NCBI RefSeq assembly: GCF_021462265.1
Contig: NZ_JAJONF010000040.1
Coordinates: forward strand, 21,024-85,023
Direction of reading: 5' to 3'
DNA length: 64,000 nt
Origin: Streptomyces shenzhenensis
GTDB lineage: Bacteria > Actinomycetota > Actinomycetes > Streptomycetales > Streptomycetaceae
Positions 16,709-25,612 of the stretch are shown here, one piece after another (position 1 is the first letter of the stretch; every line of letters starts with the position of its first letter). Made by a program: the position numbers and the translations under genes. The notes below the pieces were generated by a model. It did no database searches. It was not told the DNA's origin and worked only from the letters and a program-made list of their open reading frames with translations.

Positions 16709-17353
16709 ATGCACGCATCGGTGCTCGCCGCCAAGGGCATCACCGACCACCTCACGGTCACCGACCTGATGACCCGCGGCGGTCTCGACGTCATCGCCCT
16801 GCTGCTCCTGGTCGGCTGGCTCTACCGGCGCCGGCCCAGCGTGCCCGCGATGCCGCTGGTGCTGGCCGCGCTGAACACCGGCCTGTTCGCCGCGATGAGC
16901 ACGATCAGCGCCGGCAAGTTCCCGGCCGGGGTCGGGTTCGGGCTGTTCGGCATCCTCTCCCTGGTCCGGCTGCGCAGCGCGGCCTTCACTCTCCGGGACG
17001 TCGCCTACACCTTCGTGGCCCTGGTGATCGCCCTGTGCACGGGGTTGCCGCAGCGGCAGACCTGGCTCGTGGTCGCGCTGGACGTGGTGGTGCTCCTCGC
17101 CGTCCTCGTGGTCGACGACCCGACGGCGTACGAGCCGCCGACCCGCACGGTGCGGCTCACCCTCGACCGGATCTACCCCGACCCCGCGGTGATCGCCGCC
17201 GACGTGGCCTTCCGCTTCGGCCAGGCACCGCTGTCGGTGGTCGTGGACGAGGTCGACTACGTCCGTGAGACCACCCGGGTCTCCGCCCGTTACCCCGCGG
17301 ACCCGGCCGTCGCCGCGGACTCCGAGCCTCGCGAGCCGGTGATGGCGCCGTGA
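16709..17353 (+). CDS. DUF4956 membrane protein
   Basis: A 214-residue protein with four to five transmembrane helices in residues ~25-135, followed by a cytoplasmic domain of about 70 residues. ATG 16709 is preceded by GGAAGGGA. The G-F-G-L-F-G-I-L-S-L-V-R-L-R-S turn and the pattern R-T-V-R-L-T-L-D are features I associate with DUF4956, a family that commonly neighbours VTC-domain polyphosphate polymerases. It probably forms the membrane partner of the next gene product. Its stop overlaps the next start (GTGA), so synthesis is coupled. Confidence 0.8.
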   Translation: MHASVLAAKGITDHLTVTDLMTRGGLDVIALLLLVGWLYRRRPSVPAMPLVLAALNTGLFAAMSTISAGKFPAGVGFGLFGILSLVRLRSAAFTLRDVAYTFVALVIALCTGLPQRQTWLVVALDVVVLLAVLVVDDPTAYEPPTRTVRLTLDRIYPDPAVIAADVAFRFGQAPLSVVVDEVDYVRETTRVSARYPADPAVAADSEPREPVMAP

Positions 17354-18255
17354 CCGCCGCCCCATCCTTCGGCCAGTCCCTCGGCCAGCCCCTCGGCCCG
17401 TCTCTCGCGGCCCGGCTGGGCCTGGCGGAGCCGCGCGGTGCGACCCTCGCCGAGGTGGACGCGGCGGCGGCGCTGCAGCACCGGGTCGACCGCAAGTACC
17501 TGGTCCCGCTCGACCGGGCCCGCCGCCTCGTCGCCCGGCTCGCCGACAGCCACCACGTTCTCGACCTGGGCGACGGCCGTCGTACGACGAACTACCTCAG
17601 TACCTACTTCGACACCGCGGAGCTGGGCGCCTGGCGGGCCCACGTCCAGCAGCGGCGGCGGCGCTGGAAGATCCGCACCCGCCTGTACGCCGAGGACGGT
17701 CTGTGCCGGGTGGAGGTGAAGACGAAGGACGGCCGCGGCGCCACGGTCAAGCAGGCGCTGCGTGTCCCGGCCGCCGAGTACGGCGAACTGACCGCCCACG
17801 CGGCCGAGTTCGTCGACCAGGTGCTGGAGCGGGCCGGCGTCCCCGTCACGGCCGGGGAGCTGTCCGCCGCGGTGGAGGTCCGGTACGTCCGCGCGGCCCT
17901 CGCCGACCTCCGGCACGGCAGCCGCGTCACCTTCGACGGCGCCCTGAGCTGCCGTCGCGACGGCCGGACCGCCGCGCTGGACCCCGGGCACGTCCTGGTC
18001 GAGACCAAGGGCGGAGCGCGCCCCGCCCTCGCCGACCGCCTGCTGCTCGGCATGGCGGCCCGGCCGGTCTCGCTCAGCAAGTACGTCGTGGGCCAGTCCC
18101 TGCTCACCCCGGGCCTGCCCGACAACGACGTACGCCGCCTCGCCCGCGCCCACTTCACCACCGAGGCGCATCCGGCCCCGCGCCCAACGCCCCGCCCGGC
18201 GCCGCTCCCGGGACAGCTCCCGGCGCCGCTTCCCGAAAGGACCCCCGCCGCATGA
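17350..18255 (+). CDS. VTC-domain polyphosphate polymerase
   Basis: A 301-residue cytoplasmic protein of the VTC family, which makes inorganic polyphosphate from nucleoside triphosphates inside a tunnel lined by basic residues. Tunnel motifs are visible: H-R-V-D-R-K-Y-L-V, T-Y-F-D-T, R-R-R-R-W-K-I-R-T-R-L-Y, V-E-V-K-T-K, V-L-V-E-T-K-G and V-S-L-S-K-Y. A proline-rich tail follows at ~275-300. It starts with GTG overlapping the DUF4956 stop and ends with TGA overlapping the next ATG. This coupling with a membrane protein and a phosphatase supports a polyphosphate or phosphate-storage role. Bacterial VTC proteins have few direct tests. Confidence 0.82.
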   Translation: MTAAPSFGQSLGQPLGPSLAARLGLAEPRGATLAEVDAAAALQHRVDRKYLVPLDRARRLVARLADSHHVLDLGDGRRTTNYLSTYFDTAELGAWRAHVQQRRRRWKIRTRLYAEDGLCRVEVKTKDGRGATVKQALRVPAAEYGELTAHAAEFVDQVLERAGVPVTAGELSAAVEVRYVRAALADLRHGSRVTFDGALSCRRDGRTAALDPGHVLVETKGGARPALADRLLLGMAARPVSLSKYVVGQSLLTPGLPDNDVRRLARAHFTTEAHPAPRPTPRPAPLPGQLPAPLPERTPAA

Positions 18256-19100
18256 ACGTCCTGCGTGGCATCAAATGGCGCTACCCCCTGATCGCCCTGC
18301 TCGCCGTCGCGGCCGTGGCCGTCAGCACCCTGCGACCGCAACTGGTCACGGCCGTCACCGCCAAGAAGCCCGGCGCGACGGAGCGGATCAGGCAGGACCC
18401 GCCGCCCACGCTCTTCACCGACGCCGAGATCGCGGCGATCGGCACGGCCGCGGACGCCCAGCGCGCGCAGGCCGACGCGCTGTTCGCGCAGTGGCGGACG
18501 GCCCACGGCACCACCCGCGACGACCGGGCCTTCACCGCCTGGGCGGCGCGGCAGGTCCCGGCCCCGCCGTCGGCGAAGCAGCGCGCCGCCGAACTCCGCC
18601 AGGACCAGGCCCTCGCCAAGTCCCGCACGGCGGCGGGCAGGAAGGCCGCGACCTGGCTGGAGCTGTACGGCAAGAAGGACATCTGGCGGCTCTACCTCCA
18701 CGACCAGCGCGAACTGGTCCCCGGCACGCGCGGCAACAGCGAGAAGGCCGAGCTGAAGGCGGCTCTGACGCTGGCCAAGACGATCAGCGACCAGGTGGCG
18801 GCCGAGGACCGGCAGCCGGCCCCGTTCGTCCTCGACCCGACCCTGCGCCCGGACAAGCCCGTCACGCCCGGTGCCAAGGGCCCGTACTCCTACCCCTCCC
18901 GGCACGCGACCCGCTCCGCCGCGGCCGTCACCTTCCTCAGCGCCCTCTCCCCGCACCGCGCCGCGGACTACCGGTGGATGCAGGACGAGGTCCTCTACTC
19001 CCGCCTCTACATGGCGGGCCACGTCACCAGCGACCTCACGGCGGGCACGCTGCTCGGCGACCTGATCGGCGACTACGAACTCGCCGTCAGCGGGCACTGA
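18252..19100 (+). CDS. Membrane-anchored PAP2-family phosphatase
   Basis: A 282-residue protein with one N-terminal signal anchor (residues ~8-30). The C-terminal part holds the acid-phosphatase/PAP2 motifs Y-P-S-R-H-A-T-R-S (PSGH type, with Arg in place of Gly) and Y-S-R-L-Y-M-A-G-H-V-T-S-D (SRx5HxxxD). It may release phosphate from polyphosphate or lipid phosphates outside the membrane. The ATG overlaps the VTC stop codon. The middle region ~40-190 is helical and family-specific. A terminator follows at 19206. It is probably the third member of one operon with DUF4956 and VTC. Confidence 0.82.
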   Translation: MNVLRGIKWRYPLIALLAVAAVAVSTLRPQLVTAVTAKKPGATERIRQDPPPTLFTDAEIAAIGTAADAQRAQADALFAQWRTAHGTTRDDRAFTAWAARQVPAPPSAKQRAAELRQDQALAKSRTAAGRKAATWLELYGKKDIWRLYLHDQRELVPGTRGNSEKAELKAALTLAKTISDQVAAEDRQPAPFVLDPTLRPDKPVTPGAKGPYSYPSRHATRSAAAVTFLSALSPHRAADYRWMQDEVLYSRLYMAGHVTSDLTAGTLLGDLIGDYELAVSGH

Positions 19101-19205
19101 CCCCGCGCCGCGCCCTTGCCACCCCGAGCGGCGGAAGAACACCGTGGCCGGGCGGGGCCGGGCGTGCTCGCGGATGGCCGGGCATGGTCGCGCTACCGAA
19201 CACTT

Positions 19206-19243
19206 GCCCTTCACCTCCACCCTTCAGGGTGGAGGTGAAGGGC
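19206..19243. terminator. Hairpin terminator, 18 bp stem
   Basis: GCCCTTCACCTCCACCCT pairs perfectly with 19226-19243 around a two-base loop. It ends the rightward phosphatase operon. The rest of the 369 bases from 19101 to 19469 has no visible gene. Confidence 0.85.
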
Positions 19244-19469
19244 ATCCTGCCCTCAGTGGCCCGGAGGGCCGCAGCGACAGGGCTAGGATCGCCTCATCCG
19301 ATGACGGAGTCGTCGGATCTACCGCCGGACGGGCGGAAAGTGACGCCTGTGGAGGCCCCTGTAAGACCGATCTCCCCGGAGAGCGGCAAGGGCCGGTGAA
19401 GCAGGAACCCGAGGTGGCATCGCGTAGCGGTGCGGACCGGAATCTCCTGCCCTCGGGCAGGAGAGGGCG

Positions 19470-20354
19470 TCAATTGTTCTTGCCGTTGCCCTGGCCCTGG
19501 CCGCCGTTCGCCTGGCTGTTGCCGGCGGCGCCGGTGGCGCGCGCCGTGGCGTTGGCGGAGTTCGAGGCACCCTTGGCGGGCTTGCCGGAACCGGAACGGG
19601 TCGGGTGGCTCGGCCTGGCCGTCGTCCCCGCCAGTTGCCCGGAGCAGTAGGCGGCCACCTTGTCCGCACCGCCGGCCGCCACGACCAGTCGCTGCCAGGC
19701 CGTCGCGCCCAGCGCCTTGCCGTCTGCCTTGACCTGCTCGTAGGCACGGCAGTGGGCTTCGGTGTCCTTTGCCGTGGCGGGCCGGTCCGTCGGCCGGGCA
19801 CCGCCCTGGGACGGTGACGGGGCCGCGCCGCCCGGCCGTTTCGAGGCGGCCGCCGAGGGGATCGTCGTGCCCCGGCCGGAATCGGATCCGGCGCCCTCGG
19901 TGGAGGAGCCGACGGAACCGATGGCCGCGACCGCCACCCCGCCCAGGGCGAGGCTGGCGAAGACCACACCGAACGTCAGTTTCGCCGGGCGCCGGGCCCG
20001 CCGCTCGGCTGCCGGGCGCCAGTCGTCGCGGCGCCGGGTCCGTGCACGAGGTGCGCCCGAGGCGCGGGCGGCCCGGAACGCGGCCATGGCCTGCTGCTCG
20101 CCCTGGGGTGCGGGATCGCCCGCACGGACGGCGGCGGCCAGTGCCGTCTCCAGCGGGGCGTCCAGTGCGGCGTCGTCACCCGCGGCCCGAGGGTCCGGCA
20201 GGGTGCCGCCGGGCCGCACACGGCGACGGCCCCGTGGCCCGTCGCCGCTCAGCCGTTCACCCATGTCCGTTTCCGTTCCTGTCCGACCGCTTCGTTCTGT
20301 CCGCTGTCCCGGATCCGGCGCCTGCCTGTCGATCCTGTCGCGGTTGTCGTTCAT
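19470..20354 (-). CDS. Single-pass membrane partner of ECF sigma factor
   Basis: A 294-residue protein whose ATG overlaps the sigma-factor stop (ATGA). The N-terminal ~120 residues are charged and cytoplasmic. One transmembrane helix lies at ~125-147 (T-F-G-V-V-F-A-S-L-A-L-G-G-V-A-V-A). The outer part is Ser/Thr/Pro/Gly-rich with a compact helical block bearing two Cys (E-A-H-C-R-A-Y-E and V-A-A-Y-C-S-G). Topology, coupling and position fit an anti-sigma factor. There is no classic zinc-binding ZAS motif, so the role is inferred from context. The C-terminus is an unusual N/G/Q-rich tail. Confidence 0.72.
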   Translation of the reverse strand: MNDNRDRIDRQAPDPGQRTERSGRTGTETDMGERLSGDGPRGRRRVRPGGTLPDPRAAGDDAALDAPLETALAAAVRAGDPAPQGEQQAMAAFRAARASGAPRARTRRRDDWRPAAERRARRPAKLTFGVVFASLALGGVAVAAIGSVGSSTEGAGSDSGRGTTIPSAAASKRPGGAAPSPSQGGARPTDRPATAKDTEAHCRAYEQVKADGKALGATAWQRLVVAAGGADKVAAYCSGQLAGTTARPSHPTRSGSGKPAKGASNSANATARATGAAGNSQANGGQGQGNGKNN

Positions 20355-21001
20355 TTCGACTCCCCCAGCGTGCGGGAAGCCACATCCGTCACACCCTCCT
20401 CCGCTTCACCGCCGATGCCCAGCTGACGGGCGAGGCGTTTCAGGCCCCGGTGGGCGGCGGTGCGCACGGCGCCCGGACGCTTGCCCAGGACGCGCGCGGC
20501 GGCGGGACCGTCGAGGCCGACCACGACCCGCAGGAGCACGGCCTCGGCCTGGTCCCGTGGCAGTCCGCGGATCAGCTCCAGGGCCCACTCGGTGGACAGG
20601 GACTCCAGGGCCTGCTCATGAGTGTTGTGCGGGCCGGCCAGATCCAGGACGTCCTGGTCGGTACCGCCGGCCTGTGGCCGCACGCGCCGCCGACGCAGGT
20701 GGTCCAGCGCCCGGTGCCGGGCGATGGTCGCGGTCCAGCCGCGGAACCCGGCGCCGTCACCCCGGAAACGCCCCAGGTCACGGGCTATCTCCAGCCAGGC
20801 GTCGGACGCCACGTCCTCCGCGTCGTCACCGACGATCCCCCGCAGGAAGCCGAGGAGGCCCGGCTGCACGATCCGGTAGGCGATCGCGAAGGCGGTCTCG
20901 TCGCCGTCCTGGGCACGCGCCACCGCCGCGCCCAGTTCCCCGTCGTACTCCTGCACACGCCGGGTTTGCCCTACCTGGCCCAAGATTGCCCTCGTTCGCA
21001 C
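20351..21001 (-). CDS. ECF sigma factor
   Basis: A 216-residue sigma-70 family protein with region 2 (E-T-A-F-A-I-A-Y-R-I-V, then D-A-E-D-V-A-S-D-A-W-L-E-I) and region 4 (L-P-R-D-Q-A-E-A-V-L-L-R-V-V-V-G-L, then G-A-V-R-T-A-A-H-R-G-L). It directs RNA polymerase to stress promoters and is normally held inactive by a membrane partner, here the coupled downstream gene. The start may be GTG 21001 or GTG 20956; the latter has GGTAGGG upstream and begins just before region 2. Confidence 0.9.
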   Translation of the reverse strand: MRTRAILGQVGQTRRVQEYDGELGAAVARAQDGDETAFAIAYRIVQPGLLGFLRGIVGDDAEDVASDAWLEIARDLGRFRGDGAGFRGWTATIARHRALDHLRRRRVRPQAGGTDQDVLDLAGPHNTHEQALESLSTEWALELIRGLPRDQAEAVLLRVVVGLDGPAAARVLGKRPGAVRTAAHRGLKRLARQLGIGGEAEEGVTDVASRTLGESK

Positions 21002-21189
21002 CGATCACTGCCGAGTCCACGCCGTCCGCCGTGCTCCGGTCACACGACGGCCCCAAGGTGACCAGCGTGCGCGCTCACAGAAACGTCACAACGGCACAGG
21101 ATCCCCCGCCGTATCAGGGGCACCAGCGGCACCGGGCAGCGCCCCAGGAGCCGGGTGACGCTTCGGCGCTCCCGTGCGCTCCCCCTGTC

Positions 21190-21828
21190 ATGAGTACGTA
21201 CCTGCGTCTGCGAGCGGTGCCCGCCCCGGCACTGCGGAACAGTCCGGCTTGGCTGGAGCGGCTTTTCGCGAGCGACGCGGATACCGCCCGCGGCCCGGCC
21301 GGCCGGTGCCGCGAGGAGGTGCCTGACCAGCGTTGTCCGGACGAATACCGGCTAGACGAATGCCGACGGGACGAGTGCTCTCTGGACGAGCGTTGTCTGG
21401 ATCAGGAGCACATCTACACCGGCGCTGGGCCGGCAGGTCCCGGCGACCGGCCCCAGGCCCAGGTGGTGCTCGGTGGCCGCCCGGTGTTCCGCACCGACCG
21501 GCGCAAGCCGCCGTTGCTGGTGCTCACGGCGGCCCAGGCCCGCCGGGTGGCCGGATTCCTGGAGCACGCCGACTTCGAGGCGCTGTGGGACTTCGCCCTG
21601 GGCGGGCTGCCGCCCCGCTGCGGCGGAATGACCCCGAAGCCCGGGACGCCACGCGCCCTCGCCCTGGCGCACCGTGAGTTGCGGGCGTTCTACGCGCACA
21701 CCGCCGAGTGCGGGGACGCGGTGGTGAAGTGGCGGTCCGAGGCGTGCGCGAGGTCGGTCCCAGGCGGCAGGGGAGCTGCCGCGAGGCGGCGCGTGTGGGT
21801 GTCCGGAGGGGGACACGTGGCCGTCTGA
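21190..21828 (+). CDS. DUF1877-type protein with Cys/Asp/Glu-rich insert
   Basis: A 212-residue cytoplasmic protein starting at ATG 21190. The start (M-S-T-Y-L-R-L-R-A-V-P, then W-L-E-R-L-F) and the later part (G-G-R-P-V-F-R-T-D, then F-Y-A-H-T-A-E-C-G-D-A-V-V-K-W) match DUF1877-like proteins known to me. Residues ~34-87 are different: a run of short units ending in D-E, with C residues (D-E-C-R-R-D-E-C-S-L-D-E-R-C). I see no such insert in family members I remember. The start lacks a clear ribosome-binding site. Function is unknown. Confidence 0.7.
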   Translation: MSTYLRLRAVPAPALRNSPAWLERLFASDADTARGPAGRCREEVPDQRCPDEYRLDECRRDECSLDERCLDQEHIYTGAGPAGPGDRPQAQVVLGGRPVFRTDRRKPPLLVLTAAQARRVAGFLEHADFEALWDFALGGLPPRCGGMTPKPGTPRALALAHRELRAFYAHTAECGDAVVKWRSEACARSVPGGRGAAARRRVWVSGGGHVAV

Positions 21829-21911
21829 GGCAGGAGGTGTAACAGTTTCGGCCACCCGCGCTCTTTCCATGCGGACGACCACGTCGGTCGTCACGGAGAG
21901 GGGCAGGACTC

Positions 21912-22697
21912 GTGCAGCGGACGAGTGACAGCGGCGCAGCGTACGGTCAGCAGCCGTACGGCCGCATCGGGTACGGGTACGCCCACGGCCACGAGGACAC
22001 CGGCACCCCCGCCGGCACGGCCACGGTGGAGCCTGCGCCCTGGGCCGCCGGTGCCCCGCTCCTTCCCGGCGCGCCGGAGCGGGACTCTGCCCACGGTGAC
22101 GTCATCGCCGTGCCGCCAACGCACCACGACGCCTCCGGCCGTCCCGCACATGAACCGGACGCACCGGAGCCGGACACACCCGAGCACGACCGGGCACGGC
22201 CCGTCTTCGTGGACGCCTCGGGGCGCCGCCAGCGCCGCGTGCGGCGCGTCGCACGGCTGCTGGTGATCCCCGCCGGCGCCTATGTCGCCCTGCTGGTCAG
22301 CACCTTGCTCGGCGGCCCCACCATCAGCGCTCCGTTCGTCCCGCTCCCGCTCCCGGACACCACGCACCCGGCCGCACCCCACAAGGCCGGTACCGGCTCG
22401 TCCGCCGGTACCGGTCAGCCGGCCGGGGGCACGGCCTCCGGCGCGGGGGACGCGAACTCCCTTCCCTCGGCCCCACGGGCCGCCGTCGGCCAGAGCGTCC
22501 CGCCGACGGCCGCGACCACCCCCGCGGCCACGTCCGCCGCGACCGCGCAGCCCGCCGGAACCACCTCCGCGACCCCCGGCCCGACCAGCGCCGCCAGCCC
22601 CACGGCCAGCCCCACCACCGGCGCCACCGCCACCGCCACCGCCACGTCCTCCGCCAAGGGACGCACCATCGCCGCCTCCCACAAGCCCGTGAAGTGA
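21912..22697 (+). CDS. MatA-like single-pass membrane protein
   Basis: A 261-residue protein starting at GTG 21912, with GGAGAGGGG upstream. A Tyr/Gly/His-rich cytoplasmic head and a basic block (R-R-Q-R-R-V-R-R-V-A) precede one helix at ~117-135, then a long Ala/Thr/Pro/Ser-rich outer tail. It ends in GTGA shared with the next gene, so it is coupled to the polysaccharide deacetylase-glycosyltransferase. The layout is that of the matAB locus for mycelial aggregation in streptomycetes, where the first gene encodes a small membrane partner. Assignment to matA rests on synteny; the tail has no recognisable domain. Confidence 0.65.
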   Translation: MQRTSDSGAAYGQQPYGRIGYGYAHGHEDTGTPAGTATVEPAPWAAGAPLLPGAPERDSAHGDVIAVPPTHHDASGRPAHEPDAPEPDTPEHDRARPVFVDASGRRQRRVRRVARLLVIPAGAYVALLVSTLLGGPTISAPFVPLPLPDTTHPAAPHKAGTGSSAGTGQPAGGTASGAGDANSLPSAPRAAVGQSVPPTAATTPAATSAATAQPAGTTSATPGPTSAASPTASPTTGATATATATSSAKGRTIAASHKPVK

Positions 22698-24919
22698 TCC
22701 AAGGCCCTGACGTGACCGATCCGACCACCCTGACCGAGCCGACCGGTCGCCGCCGCCGCGGCCGCGGCCGCACCCGCCAGGTGACCCCCCGCACCCACTG
22801 GCTGCTGCTGTGCGTGCTCGTGGTGACCCTGTCCGCGGCCCTCCTGCTGCAGGGCTACACCCACCACATGTTCGGGATCACCTCGGACGACGTGACCGGC
22901 CCCCGCGGCCGTGCCGACACGGTGCCCGGGCAGGTGGCCCGCGGCGGCCCGGTGATCGCGGGCGCCGCCGGCTCCCCGCACACCGCCCGCCCGAAGGCCC
23001 GCACCATCGCCCTCACCTTCGACGACGGCCCCGACCCGGTCTGGACACCGCGCATCCTGGACGTGCTGCGCCGCAACCACGTGCACGCGACGTTCTTCGT
23101 CGTCGGCACCCAGGTCGTGGCCCACCCGGAACTGGTCCGCCGCATCGTCGCCGAGGGCCACCAGATCGGCATCCACACCTTCACCCACCCCGACCTCGCC
23201 CGCCTCGCCCCCTGGCAGCGGTCCCTGGAACTGCGCGAGACCCAGCTGGCGGTGGCCGGCGCGGCCGACGTCACCACCGCGCTGCTCAGACCGCCGTACT
23301 CCTCGCAGAACGACGCGCTGGACGACGCCGACTGGTCCGTCCTGAAGCAGGCCGACGCGGCCGGGTACGTCACGGTCCTCTCCACTCTGGACGCCGAGGA
23401 CTGGCAGCGCCCCGGCACGGCCCGCGTCCTCGCGAACGCGACACCGCACGGCACGGCCGGGCAGATCCTGCTGATGCACGACGCCGGCGGTGACCGCTCC
23501 CAGACCGTCGCCGCCCTGCGCACCCTGATCCCCCGGCTCAAGGCACAGGGCTTCCGGTTCTCCACGGTCGGCGCCGCGGTCGGCATGGCCGGCCCCGTCC
23601 GGCCCGCCGGAACGGGCGACCACCTCCAGGGCATCGCCCTCATCAAGATGCTCCAGCTCGGCGACTGGACGATCCGGCTGCTCGGCGTGCTGATGTACGC
23701 GGCCGGCGCGGTCAGCGTGCTGCGCGCGGCGATCGTGCTGGTCGCGGCCCGCCGCCACCGCCGCCTGCGCAGGGGGCGCCGGGCCAGACCCTGGGGGCCG
23801 CCGGTGACCGAACGGGTCAGCGTCATCGTCCCGGCGTACAACGAGAGCGCCGGGATCGAGGCGGCCGTACGCTCCCTGGTCGCCTCGGACCATCCCGTGG
23901 AGATCATCGTGGTGGACGACGGCTCCACCGACGGCACCGCCGATCTCGTCGAGTCCCTGGGGCTGCCGGGTGTGCGGGTGATCCGGCAGCGGAACGCGGG
24001 CAAGCCCGCCGCGCTCAACACCGGCCTGGCCGCGGCCACCTGCGAGCTGGTCGTCATGGTCGACGGCGACACCGTCTTCGAACCCGACGCCGTCCGCACC
24101 ATCGTGCAGCCCTTCGCCGACCCGCGCACGGGCGCCGTGTCCGGCAACGCCAAGGTGGTCAACCGCGGCGGGCTGCTGGGCCGTTGGCAGCACATCGAGT
24201 ACGTGGTCGGCTTCAACCTCGACCGCCGTCTGTTCGACCTCGCCGAGTGCATGCCGACCGTGCCCGGAGCGGTCGGGGCGTTCCGCCGCCGGGCCCTGCT
24301 CGCCCTCGGCGGGGTCAGCGACGTCACCCTCGCCGAGGACACCGACCTCACCATGGCCCTGTGCCGGGCCGGCTGGCGTGTGGTGTACGAGGAGGGGGCG
24401 GTCGCCTGGACCGAGGCGCCCGCGTCGCTCGGCGCCCTGTGGCGGCAGCGCTACCGCTGGTGCTACGGCACCCTGCAGGCGATGTGGAAGCACCGCGGCG
24501 CGCTGGTGCAACGCGGTTCCGCCGGCAAGCTCGGCCGCCGCGGTCTGGCCTACCTCCTCCTCTTCCAGGTCCTGCTGCCGCTGCTCGCGCCCGTGGTCGA
24601 CGTCTTCGCCCTCTACGGCCTGGTCTTCCTCGATCCCCTGCGGATCACCGCCCTGTGGCTCGCCTTCCTGCTCCTGCAACTGCTGATGGGCCTGTACGCG
24701 TTCCGCCTGGACGGTGAACGCCCGGGGCCGCTGTGGAGCCTGCCGCTGCAGCAGTTCGTCTACCGCCAGCTGATGTACCTGGTGGTCGTCCAGTCCGTCT
24801 TCACCGCCGTGTCGGGCTCACGGCTGCGGTGGCAGCGCATGGAGCGCTACGGCAGCCTGCGAACGCCGACGGACGCGCAGACACCCGGCGAGGACCGCCC
24901 GCCGCGGGTCCCCGCCTGA
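22694..24919 (+). CDS. matB: Bifunctional polysaccharide deacetylase / glycosyltransferase
   Basis: A 741-residue polytopic membrane enzyme. Residues ~100-290 form an extracytoplasmic NodB-type deacetylase (L-T-F-D-D-G-P-D-P, I-H-T-F-T-H-P-D, R-P-P-Y-S). Residues ~370-600 form a GT2 glycosyltransferase (V-I-V-P-A-Y-N-E, V-V-D-D-G-S-T-D-G, V-D-G-D-T-V-F, A-E-D-T-D-L-T, R-Q-R-Y-R-W), flanked by several transmembrane helices. It should polymerise and partly deacetylate a beta-linked N-acetylglucosamine polymer, as proposed for MatB in mycelial aggregation. The start is GTG 22694 overlapping the previous stop; GTG 22712, with AAGG upstream, is an alternative. Paralogues exist in streptomycetes, so the symbol is tentative. 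Confidence 0.85.
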   Translation: MIQGPDVTDPTTLTEPTGRRRRGRGRTRQVTPRTHWLLLCVLVVTLSAALLLQGYTHHMFGITSDDVTGPRGRADTVPGQVARGGPVIAGAAGSPHTARPKARTIALTFDDGPDPVWTPRILDVLRRNHVHATFFVVGTQVVAHPELVRRIVAEGHQIGIHTFTHPDLARLAPWQRSLELRETQLAVAGAADVTTALLRPPYSSQNDALDDADWSVLKQADAAGYVTVLSTLDAEDWQRPGTARVLANATPHGTAGQILLMHDAGGDRSQTVAALRTLIPRLKAQGFRFSTVGAAVGMAGPVRPAGTGDHLQGIALIKMLQLGDWTIRLLGVLMYAAGAVSVLRAAIVLVAARRHRRLRRGRRARPWGPPVTERVSVIVPAYNESAGIEAAVRSLVASDHPVEIIVVDDGSTDGTADLVESLGLPGVRVIRQRNAGKPAALNTGLAAATCELVVMVDGDTVFEPDAVRTIVQPFADPRTGAVSGNAKVVNRGGLLGRWQHIEYVVGFNLDRRLFDLAECMPTVPGAVGAFRRRALLALGGVSDVTLAEDTDLTMALCRAGWRVVYEEGAVAWTEAPASLGALWRQRYRWCYGTLQAMWKHRGALVQRGSAGKLGRRGLAYLLLFQVLLPLLAPVVDVFALYGLVFLDPLRITALWLAFLLLQLLMGLYAFRLDGERPGPLWSLPLQQFVYRQLMYLVVVQSVFTAVSGSRLRWQRMERYGSLRTPTDAQTPGEDRPPRVPA

Positions 24920-24965
24920 ACCTGCCGCCCGGCGCGGGGTCCGGCCGAGTCCGCCGGACCCCGCG

Positions 24966-25565
24966 TCAGTGCGTGCCGGGGAAGATCTCCCTGACCTCGC
25001 GCAGCGCGTAGCAGACCAGCACGTAGCCCGCGGCCGGGTCCGCCCACCACAGGCCGGCCAGGGAGTTCAGCAGGAGACCGGTCAGCACGGCGGTGGCCAG
25101 CAGGCCGTCGACCAGGGTGACCCGGCCCTCGGCCCTGAGCACGGGGTTGTCCAGCGCGGCGCCCGTGCGGGCCTTGCCCGCGGCGAGCGCGAACATCGCC
25201 GCGGCCGTCACCGCGGTCCAGGCGATGCCCAGCGGCGAGTGGTGGGGCCGGAAGCCGGCGGCCAGCACCCAGGTGGACTGCACCAGGAGGTACACCGCCA
25301 GCAGTGCGAAGCCCGCTCCGATCAGCCGCAGCGCACGGCGCCGGCGGTCCTCGCCGGTACCGGACAGCTCCCAGATCACCACCGTGGAGGCGCCGATCTC
25401 GATCAGGGAGTCCAGACCGAACCCGGCCAGCGCCACGGATCTCGCCGCGACCGCGGCGCCGGCGAGCACCACGATGCCGATCACGTTCCAGCCGAGGGTG
25501 GCGTACTCCAGGGCGAGGCCGCGGCGGACGAGCGTCCCGCGGGTGGTGTCGTCAGTGCTGGTCAC
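24966..25565 (-). CDS. Cation-diffusion-facilitator-type transporter
   Basis: A 199-residue protein with six predicted transmembrane segments. GTG 25565 has GAGGA seven bases upstream; a longer form would start at 25616. The CDF-like motifs are G-F-G-L-D-S-L-I-E-I-G-A in the second helix and A-E-G-R-V-T-L-V-D-G-L-L in the fifth, which carry the metal-site carboxylates. There is no C-terminal cytoplasmic domain. The metal specificity is unclear. The gene lies beside the second kinase gene on the same strand. Confidence 0.8.
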   Translation of the reverse strand: MTSTDDTTRGTLVRRGLALEYATLGWNVIGIVVLAGAAVAARSVALAGFGLDSLIEIGASTVVIWELSGTGEDRRRRALRLIGAGFALLAVYLLVQSTWVLAAGFRPHHSPLGIAWTAVTAAAMFALAAGKARTGAALDNPVLRAEGRVTLVDGLLATAVLTGLLLNSLAGLWWADPAAGYVLVCYALREVREIFPGTH

Positions 25566-25612
25566 CGCGGGATCCTCGCAGACCCGCGGACGGATCCGGA
25601 AGCCGCTGCCCG

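Noticed and set aside
19762..21828. Single 688-codon plus-strand gene
   Set aside because: The first two thirds overlap the ECF sigma factor and its partner on the other strand; a DUF1877-type start occurs at 21190.
22415..24679. 754-codon minus-strand frame opposite the deacetylase-glycosyltransferase
   Set aside because: All catalytic motifs are on the plus strand; the antisense product has no domain-like pattern.
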